Source: Planctomycetales bacterium (lineage in GTDB: Bacteria > Planctomycetota > UBA11346). From it: a stretch of DNA of 9,969 nt. The position numbers and the translations under genes are program-made. The number at the start of each line of letters is the position of its first letter. The first letter of the stretch is position 1. The stretch covers positions 1 to 9,969 of the forward strand of contig JANYGY010000021.1 in the NCBI GenBank assembly GCA_025362255.1, read 5' to 3'. The notes below the pieces were generated by a model, which was not told the DNA's origin, searched no databases, and worked only from the letters and a program-made list of their open reading frames with translations. Below are positions 5,801-9,969 of the stretch, one piece after another.

Positions 5801-7289
5801 GCGACAATGGCGGGCAAAACTCGATCGGGTGACCGAGCTGCGCCGGGTGTTGTCGCCCCTCGACCGGGTCGCCCCGGTGGCGGTCGATGGCCATGAACGG
5901 CTGGCTGAACTGGTGGCATTGATCGGGGCCTTTCCCGGCTCGGACATCTGGCGCAACAAGCTCGATCGCATCCGCGGGCTCGAAAAGGACCTGACGAGCG
6001 AGTTGAGCACGACGGTGATCCGCCTGGCGCCAACCGCGCGCGAACACCTGTCGCTGCTCGGCGCGCTCATCGGCACCGATGAGCTGCACATGCGCGACTG
6101 GGCCAAACGTTTGGCGTACCTCGCCGGGCCGGGCCAACCGCGCTGGGCGAAAAGCTACAGCGTCGACGCCGCCGGCCCCAAGGCGACCCTGGTATTGTCC
6201 GGTGACCCAGAGGTTTCCGCCGAATTCCGCTACATCCCACCTGGCGACTTCCTGATGGGCAGTCCGGTGGATGAAAGTGGCCGCGATGCCGATGAGGCCC
6301 TGGTACGCGTGACCTTGACCAAGGGTTATTGGCTGGGCGTGCAGGAATGCCGACAGGATCTGTGGCAGCGCGTGATGGAGATCAATCCCAGTCTCGCACC
6401 CGACCCCGAACATCCGGTGCAACGCGTGACCTGGCCCGAGACGCAGGCCTTCGTCAAGCGTTTCAGCGAGGTCGTGCCGGGTTTCGAAGCCCGCCTGCCG
6501 ACCGAGGCCGAATGGGAGCACGCCGCGCGGGCCGGTGAAAATGGCGCCTGGATCGGGCCGCGTGGGTCGGTGCTGCGCAGCGATGTGCAGCAGATCAGCT
6601 GGTTCCGCGGCTCGACCGAAAACAACTTCGGTTCCCACGCCAGCGGCCGCCGCCAGCCCAATGGCATCGGCATGCAGGACATGCAGGGCAACGTCTGGGA
6701 GTGGTGTGCCGATCGTTACGGGGTGTACAGCCCGGTGCCGGTGGTCGATCCGCTGGGCTTTGAAAGTGAACTGCGCGTCGCTCGTGGCGGCAGCTGGGGT
6801 GACCCGGAGGAACAGGTGCGGGTGTCCAATCGGGTTGCCTTGCCACCAGAAATGCGCAGCAGCTTTCTCGGTTTCAGATTGGCCGCCGAAGCCGCCTTGC
6901 CGCCGGATGTCCGAATCGGCAACGGCCAGGATGAAGAGTTCTTCGAAGATCCGACGCCGCCACCCATGGCGCCGGGAGACACCGCAGCGACGCAACCGGC
7001 GACGCAACCGATGACAGCTCCAGTGACAGCTCCAGTGACAGCTCCGGTGAAGGCAGACGTGCTGACTCCAACGCCGACGGCAATTCCCGAGCCGACGGTT
7101 GTTCCTACACCAGCAGTCGTCTCGGAACCGGCAGTCGTTCCAGCCCCGATAATCGTGCCCGAAGCGCTGCCTGATGCCGAACCGCGGCCCATCGCTGCAC
7201 CATCAGCAGTCATCGCGCCTCGTCCTGCCGAAATTCCGCCAGAGACGCCGCCCACCGGTGTGGGGATCGGCGCCGTTCCCGTCGAATGA
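2880..7289 (+). CDS. Transmembrane Ser/Thr kinase with helical-repeat stalk and FGE/SUMF-like domain
   Basis: The protein is 1469 residues from the ATG at 2880. A TTG at 2826 could add 18 residues but is a poor start. Domain order: a disordered tail (1-140) with three W-x-G-x-E-x-T motifs; a kinase (about 163-430) with glycine loop GEGGMG (172-177), Lys194, helix-C Glu213, HRDIKPSN from 290, DFG 310-312, and SPE instead of APE at 336-338, with Thr-rich activation loop TRTGTAIGTPSY; one membrane helix (461-483); about eleven helical repeats (495-1085); an FGE/SUMF-like domain (1113-1335) with LPTEAEWEHAARAG, GNVWEWCADRYG, ARGGSW and LGFRLA; and a Pro/Thr-rich tail (1346-1469). The kinase is cytosolic and everything after the helix is predicted outside the membrane. 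Kinase-FGE fusions are common in planctomycetes. Next to a sheath gene, the layout resembles the sensor kinase PpkA joined to its periplasmic SUMF-domain partner TagR. That functional reading is inference; the domain calls are firm. Confidence 0.94.
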   Translation: MSSDPTSHPSDDKWHGAESTLPFTPAEKHSGQPESPLPQSDIKAEGDARWQGTEATTPFAANAATANPQSRITDPDATPIVASRWHGTEHTQVVEPGAPKPVPTAHLHLTSEFAPFAAKRSRRSPRQTDATPPTLGFAGVQAESIDEWHLAGRIGGLTGQVFGDYELGAILGEGGMGIIYRARQRSLDRRVAVKTLASNVAQDPVQRGRFELEARAAGLIRSPHVVQVFAAGSYNDISYFVMEFIDGTHLGAIIAEHAEQDHCVQPDIAAEWVLHSARGLTAAASHGIIHRDIKPSNLLITIDRVVKIADFGISKIQGQGDLTRTGTAIGTPSYVSPEQGRGEVCDQRTDIYSLGVVFYELLTGKKPFTGETPNAVIYQHNYAEPRLPREHDPAIPEHYQAVVLKCLQKDPAKRYQSALELVQDLERIKAGNLSITAVFSAKYGTGADEAMRRYLGRSRRWVAPLVAAVVLVSASAVGGLWWWNNDANMRAEQRRELDRLRTDLRGVLDVATPLPPSAAADIDRLATMAGSQDPDVIRWRGKLKRVDELTSRLGRLDEATLAGAALAGEAQADLNALTVLVGDSYPGMDRWRTKLQSTTAELTRLRDKLTQLDRVSEVTIALQEDLAGELGRFTSLAGDKDADLGRWRARIAATAARLGVLKLALVAYDDANATRNAAESRQLDAQLDEYLMLRGADHVDDDGARWQQRVAAERARRDTLRTNLAQLDQATVFSESAQVRLATDLAAYQNMVEVADSDLLRWQRKLSEAGRVVSSLRTSLHALDRIDDLIGDQLDAARRDLDNLRPLIASDDAQVKTWSAALTQTDARLKGHRAALAVLDQEAEVPVTRAQQLAAEAAITELDRRQMLADDAKIAYRKRLIAESDRLADMRKRLAIADQPEVDITPALVDSVLLYGRLAGIDDTDYQRWYGRVVRAVQLRDVLSTLEVVGPVPDRARELLAEYAAIMGQDDRHVRQWRAKLDRVTELRRVLSPLDRVAPVAVDGHERLAELVALIGAFPGSDIWRNKLDRIRGLEKDLTSELSTTVIRLAPTAREHLSLLGALIGTDELHMRDWAKRLAYLAGPGQPRWAKSYSVDAAGPKATLVLSGDPEVSAEFRYIPPGDFLMGSPVDESGRDADEALVRVTLTKGYWLGVQECRQDLWQRVMEINPSLAPDPEHPVQRVTWPETQAFVKRFSEVVPGFEARLPTEAEWEHAARAGENGAWIGPRGSVLRSDVQQISWFRGSTENNFGSHASGRRQPNGIGMQDMQGNVWEWCADRYGVYSPVPVVDPLGFESELRVARGGSWGDPEEQVRVSNRVALPPEMRSSFLGFRLAAEAALPPDVRIGNGQDEEFFEDPTPPPMAPGDTAATQPATQPMTAPVTAPVTAPVKADVLTPTPTAIPEPTVVPTPAVVSEPAVVPAPIIVPEALPDAEPRPIAAPSAVIAPRPAEIPPETPPTGVGIGAVPVE
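2916..3161 (+). repeat. Three copies of a W-x-G-x-E-x-T motif in the kinase N-terminal tail
   Basis: Within the tail of the large kinase the segments KWHGAESTLPF (codons at 2916-2948), RWQGTEATTPF (3024-3056) and RWHGTEHTQVV (3129-3161) share Trp, Gly, Glu and Thr at fixed spacing. The copies are 36 and 35 residues apart and separated by dissimilar, Pro/Ser/Thr-rich sequence. Conservation of a short core inside disordered sequence suggests a docking or phosphorylation motif. Glu-x-Thr would suit phosphorylation and binding by an FHA domain such as that encoded by the divergent neighbour. This is a protein-level repeat read by eye. Confidence 0.75.
4362..6134 (+). repeat. About eleven tandem helical repeats forming the extracytoplasmic stalk of the large kinase
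   Basis: After the membrane helix, a unit of roughly 47-60 residues recurs about eleven times. It opens with a pattern like LRxxLxxLDR and closes with DxxxxRWRxKL. Clear closing segments are DVIRWRGKL, GMDRWRTKL, DLGRWRARI, DLLRWQRKL, DYQRWYGRV, HVRQWRAKL and DIWRNKL. Units 6 and 7 are degenerate (VKTWSAAL; the Trp is lost in the next). The residues are strongly helix-forming and charged, suggesting stacked helical hairpins or a spectrin-like rod that holds the FGE-like domain away from the membrane. I do not recognise a named family. Confidence 0.8.
6216..6884 (+). other. FGE/SUMF-like domain without the catalytic cysteines
   Basis: This segment (residues about 1113-1335 of the large kinase) has the usual FGE-sulfatase landmarks: YIPPGDFLMGSP at the start, LPTEAEWEHAARAG, GNVWEWCADRYG, ARGGSW and the closing LGFRLA. 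In true formylglycine-generating enzymes two cysteines follow the RGGS motif and bind copper. Here the corresponding residues read RGGSWGDPEEQV, with Asp and Val where the cysteines would be. It is therefore probably a binding or sensing module rather than a sulfatase-activating enzyme. Confidence 0.85.
6987..7046 (+). repeat. Five in-frame 12-base tandem units in the Pro/Thr-rich tail
   Basis: Two copies of a unit coding ATQP (6987-6998, 6999-7010) are followed by three units coding MTAP or VTAP (7011-7022, 7023-7034, 7035-7046). The last three differ by only one or two bases, so they probably arose by recent slippage. They lie in the low-complexity C-terminus, which continues with imperfect EPxVVPxP-like elements. 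Copy number may vary between strains without breaking the frame. Confidence 0.85.
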
Positions 7290-7368
7290 AACGTGATTGC
7301 CGGATTCAACTCCCTTGAACCGTTCGCTCGAACCCCAGTGTACCCGGCTCACCAGCCGTCGAGGTTCC

Positions 7369-8103
7369 ATGCGTCGTCTCCTGTTTGCCGCGTTCGCGGT
7401 TGTGGTCGTACTTGCTGGCTGCTCAAAAGATGAAGCGGATCTTGCCGTCGGAGCGCTGACGGTGGTGCCAAAAAATCCGGTGCCTGGCACCACCGTCACG
7501 GTGACCTTGCCGGTGCGCAACGACGGAGCCGCGGATGCCGATAGCTGTTCTTGGACGGTCAATCGCGACGGCGTTCGCGGGTTCGCCAATGGAACCCTGC
7601 CCGCCCTGAGCCAGGGATCTTCGGGGACCGTGTCCTTTCCCGTCACCGAGCCCGACGCCGGAGCTCACACCTACTTGATCATCGTCAATTCAGACAACGT
7701 GTTCAGCGAGTCGAACCTCAGCAATAATTCCACCACGTTTGTGCTGACCTATTCATTGCCGATCGAACTTCAGCTTGCCGCGCTGACCTTTGAACCTGCT
7801 GCACCCACGACGATCACGCCGATCACCCTCACCGCTGCCGTGACCAACGCGGCCAGCGCGCCGGGGACGGCTGCTAACATCAGTTGGCGCATCCGTCGCG
7901 ACGGGATTGATTCCTATGCCGTGGGCGTGGTGCCGACGCTGGCCCCCGGGGCCACGGGCACGATTTCGGTGGCCCTGCCCCTGCAGACGGCCGGTAGTCA
8001 CACGTACGTGTTGACCATCGATCCTGATGGCTTCAGCACGGATACGGATCTCACCAACAACGCTCAGACTCTCACCCTCGTCGTCGCGCCAATTTCAGGA
8101 TGA
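7369..8103 (+). CDS. Lipoprotein with two CARDB-like beta-sandwich domains
   Basis: The protein is 244 residues. The ATG at 7369 is chosen because a lipoprotein signal follows at once (MRRLLFAAFAVVVVLAGC, lipobox LAGC, Cys18) and GAGG at 7361-7364 gives a ribosome site with short spacing. An in-frame start at 7297 would put 24 residues before the signal peptide. After Cys18 two similar domains follow, about 25-127 and 132-240. Each has a central Trp strand (WTVNRDG at 62-68, WRIRRDG at 173-179) and ends in a matching block (AGAHTY then SNLSNN; AGSHTY then TDLTNN) typical of CARDB adhesion-like domains. Ser at +2 after the Cys would favour the outer membrane if the Lol rule holds here. It starts 79 bases after the large kinase gene on the same strand, so it may be cotranscribed and act outside the inner membrane near the kinase stalk. 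No enzymatic motif is visible and the role is unknown. Confidence 0.88.
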   Translation: MRRLLFAAFAVVVVLAGCSKDEADLAVGALTVVPKNPVPGTTVTVTLPVRNDGAADADSCSWTVNRDGVRGFANGTLPALSQGSSGTVSFPVTEPDAGAHTYLIIVNSDNVFSESNLSNNSTTFVLTYSLPIELQLAALTFEPAAPTTITPITLTAAVTNAASAPGTAANISWRIRRDGIDSYAVGVVPTLAPGATGTISVALPLQTAGSHTYVLTIDPDGFSTDTDLTNNAQTLTLVVAPISG

Positions 8104-9543
8104 TTCATTACCTGATCGCGTGAGGACAGTGCCAGTCGTTGGCCAGCGTACCCGCACGCACATCCCGCCGCCCACACGCGGGGTAATGGAAAATTGGGCG
8201 CCCAGGCATTCCGCGCGAAACGCCATGATCCGCAGGCCCATGCCGGAAGCAGGGCCGTGAATGGCGTCGGGCCCGGGTGGCAAAAAACCGCGGCCGTCGT
8301 CGGCAATCGTCAATTCGACGAGGTCTGAAAAGGCATGAAAACCGGGAAGAGCGTCGCCACATGGCGTAAACGCGCCGGTGATCCACACCCGTTTTGCCTG
8401 GCCGTGGCGGATCGCGTTGGACAACGCTTCCTGGACGATGCGATAGAGATGCATCGACGGTGGTGTGTCGCCCATTTCGATGCGCGTCGACGGCACCGGC
8501 AGATCATCCGGCCAGGTGACGGTGATGGTCACGGCGAAGATTTTTTCGTTACTCGCCCCGAGTTCCTGCAGAGCGGCACCCAAGCCGTCGGCGTCGGCTT
8601 CGACGGGATGCAGAAGGCGGGCCAGGCTGCGCGTCTGGGAAATCGCCTGGGTCACTTGGCGGGTGATGTCGGCAATCATTTCCGCGTCGCCTGCAACGGC
8701 AGAGCGCGCGGCGACGCGGCGCTCAAGCGCTTTCAATTGGAAGCTGATCCCGGTCAGCACCTGGCCGAGGCCGTCATGCAGATCCTGGCCGATCCGGCGT
8801 TCGAGCCGACCACTGACTTCGGCGACTTCGCGTTCGACGATCGTGGCTTCGATGCGTTCCCGGGCGCTGATCTCATCGCGGATGCGGCGCACCACGGGGC
8901 GGAAGATGAAAATGACTTCGCTGCATAAAACCACGCCCAGCGCCGCAAAAAACCAGGCTTCCAACCAGCGGACTTGAGTCACCCGATCGTGCGCCTCGTG
9001 GTCGAGTTGACTGACCACGGCCTCCATCAGGTCGAGGTAGCGGCGCTGAGCGATCAACAAGCCGCTGATCGTCGTCGGGTCGAGCTGGTGATTCGACAGG
9101 GCTGTGTTCACCTGGCGGGCGAGGTCCTGGTACGCGGGATCCAATTCCGCCCACCGGGCCGCCAGCGACGGACTTGCTTCCGACCGCAACTCGAGTTCAG
9201 GGTCGCCGTGGATCAACGCCGCATGCACCTTACCCCAACGCGGCAGGATGTCGCGGATCTCGCTCCAGGCGGCTGCCGTTTCGGGTGCTGGCACCTGCAA
9301 CGTTGAGATCAACGCCTTGCACAAGGCTTGGCTGAATTGGCGTTGGCGCCCCGCCAGATTGATCGCCCGGGCATCAAGGGCTTGGCGACTCAGGGCGAGT
9401 TGCACCAGCACCTGTCCGGCGACCGCTAGCACGACCACGGCTGCGATCGCCATGACATAGCGCGAGGTGAGGTATCGCGCCGTGCGCCGCGCCACCTCGG
9501 AGGTTGTCACGGGGGTGGCGTGCTGAGGTGACTCAGGCGACAT
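8095..9543 (-). CDS. NarX-like membrane histidine kinase with PilJ/NarX-type sensor domain
   Basis: The protein is 482 residues from the ATG at 9543, which has AAGGAG ten bases upstream; a start at 9585 would add 14 residues. Two membrane helices (about 30-52 and 193-215) flank an extracytoplasmic helical domain. Just after the first helix, LDARAINLAGRQRQFSQ (56-72) resembles the P-box of NarX/NarQ and the conserved core of PilJ-type N-terminal domains. The signalling half has the HisKA_3 motif GQDLHDGLGQVLTG with His256, then an HATPase_c domain: N-box EALSNAIRHG (Asn376), ADDGRGF (about 414-420), GMGLRIM (434-440). It should autophosphorylate and pass phosphate to a NarL/FixJ-type regulator, none of which is present in the window. 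The gene overlaps the upstream yicC gene by 11 bases, indicating coupled translation. Its 3' end overlaps the convergent lipoprotein gene by 9 bases. The ligand is not established. Confidence 0.93.
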   Translation of the reverse strand: MSPESPQHATPVTTSEVARRTARYLTSRYVMAIAAVVVLAVAGQVLVQLALSRQALDARAINLAGRQRQFSQALCKALISTLQVPAPETAAAWSEIRDILPRWGKVHAALIHGDPELELRSEASPSLAARWAELDPAYQDLARQVNTALSNHQLDPTTISGLLIAQRRYLDLMEAVVSQLDHEAHDRVTQVRWLEAWFFAALGVVLCSEVIFIFRPVVRRIRDEISARERIEATIVEREVAEVSGRLERRIGQDLHDGLGQVLTGISFQLKALERRVAARSAVAGDAEMIADITRQVTQAISQTRSLARLLHPVEADADGLGAALQELGASNEKIFAVTITVTWPDDLPVPSTRIEMGDTPPSMHLYRIVQEALSNAIRHGQAKRVWITGAFTPCGDALPGFHAFSDLVELTIADDGRGFLPPGPDAIHGPASGMGLRIMAFRAECLGAQFSITPRVGGGMCVRVRWPTTGTVLTRSGNESS

Positions 9544-9969
9544 TCGCCGCCTGCTCCTTGAGCTGATCGAGCGCGAGCTTGGCATCGAGGACCAGCGCGG
9601 TCAGGGCGACATCGTTGGCCTTGGCCCCGGTGGTATTGATTTCGCGGCCGATTTCCTGAGCCAAGAAATCGAGTTTCCGTCCCGTTTCACCGCCGCCGGC
9701 AAGCAACCCATCAAGCGCATCGAGGTGTGCAGCTAGGCGCACCAGCTCTTCAGTGATGTCGATGCGCTCGGCGTAGATCGCCAATTCGCGGACGATGTGT
9801 TCTGGAGTGATGGCCGTCTGCCCCGCGAGAATGTCGGCCAGGCGTTTGAGTAATTGATCACGATACAGCGGCAGGCGCTCACCGGCGCGTTGGCTCATGC
9901 GGGCATGCAGCGTGCGCAAGGTCAGCGCGTGGGTGCGCAAGGCCGCGAACAAAGCAGAGCCCTCGGTGG
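9533..9969 (-). CDS. yicC: YicC-family endoribonuclease, C-terminal part (5' end beyond the window)
   Basis: The frame is open through the right edge; about 145 C-terminal residues are visible, ending at the TGA at 9533-9535. The sequence entering from the edge, TEGSALFAALRTH, already matches YicC, so no start is expected inside the window. The hallmark C-terminal (DUF1732) motifs are present: RIDITEELVRLAAHLDAL, then GRKLDFLAQEIGREINTTG, then AKANDVALTALVLDAKL. YicC proteins are RNA-cleaving enzymes; in E. coli the protein has been linked to turnover of the small RNA RyhB. In many bacteria yicC sits next to gmk, which would lie outside here. The stop lies within the first codons of the downstream histidine kinase gene. 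Confidence 0.92.
   Translation of the reverse strand, partial: TEGSALFAALRTHALTLRTLHARMSQRAGERLPLYRDQLLKRLADILAGQTAITPEHIVRELAIYAERIDITEELVRLAAHLDALDGLLAGGGETGRKLDFLAQEIGREINTTGAKANDVALTALVLDAKLALDQLKEQAANVA
9554..9559 (-). promoter_or_regulatory. Ribosome binding site of the histidine kinase gene
   Basis: On the minus strand AAGGAG ends ten bases before the ATG at 9543. It lies inside the 3' end of the yicC coding region and decides the start of the histidine kinase over the in-frame ATG at 9585. Confidence 0.7.

Noticed and set aside
5037..7007. 656-codon minus-strand open frame inside the large kinase gene
   Set aside because: It is opposite the helical repeats and FGE-like domain, has no recognisable motif, and reflects high GC content with few stops.
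7305..7333. Two small inverted repeats (TTCAA/TTGAA and GTTCG/CGAAC) after the large kinase gene, considered as a terminator
   Set aside because: The stems are five bases long and no T run follows. They may be chance, and the downstream lipoprotein gene could be cotranscribed.
8095..8103. Terminator between the convergent lipoprotein and histidine kinase genes
   Set aside because: The coding regions overlap by 9 bases and I see no stem followed by a T run on either strand near the overlap.

Overview
This 9969-base window is GC-rich (I estimate well above 60 %) and almost fully coding. It suggests a Planctomycetota or other PVC-type bacterium. The main reason is a very large transmembrane Ser/Thr kinase fused to a formylglycine-generating-enzyme-like (SUMF/FGE) domain, an architecture that is frequent in that group. 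A CARDB lipoprotein and a NarX-type kinase with a PilJ/NarX-like sensor fit but do not prove this; a myxobacterial or other deltaproteobacterial origin cannot be excluded. No tRNA, rRNA, CRISPR array, insertion sequence or phage gene was seen.

Layout. (1) Positions 1-773, minus strand: a left-truncated gene whose product starts as the small sheath subunit of a type VI secretion system (TssB/VipA) and continues in the same frame into the large sheath subunit (TssC/VipB). Two normally separate genes appear to be fused. (2) Positions 781-2718, minus strand: a cytosolic Ser/Thr kinase with a C-terminal FHA domain and a second FHA-like segment. It lies 7 bases upstream of the sheath gene, so the two probably form an operon running out of the left edge. 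(3) Positions 2719-2879: a divergent intergenic region. (4) Positions 2880-7289, plus strand: a 1469-residue transmembrane protein. Its order is a tail with a triplicated W-x-G-x-E-x-T motif, a kinase, one membrane helix, about eleven helical repeats, an FGE-like domain without the catalytic cysteines, and a Pro/Thr-rich tail. (5) Positions 7369-8103, plus strand: a lipoprotein with two CARDB-like domains. (6) Positions 8095-9543, minus strand: a NarX-like membrane histidine kinase, convergent with the lipoprotein gene. (7) Positions 9533-9969, minus strand: the C-terminal part of a YicC-family endoribonuclease.

How the genes may work together. The left three-quarters looks like the regulatory end of a type VI secretion locus controlled by threonine phosphorylation. 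In Pseudomonas aeruginosa this pathway uses a membrane kinase (PpkA), a periplasmic SUMF-domain activator (TagR), a phosphatase (PppA) and a separate FHA protein (Fha1). Here the parts appear rearranged: the FHA domain is fused to a kinase next to the sheath gene, and an FGE/SUMF-like domain is fused to the outer end of a second, membrane-spanning kinase transcribed divergently. The domain content is read from the sequence; the functional link is inference from gene order and family knowledge. The right quarter (histidine kinase plus yicC) looks like an unrelated housekeeping or signalling unit.
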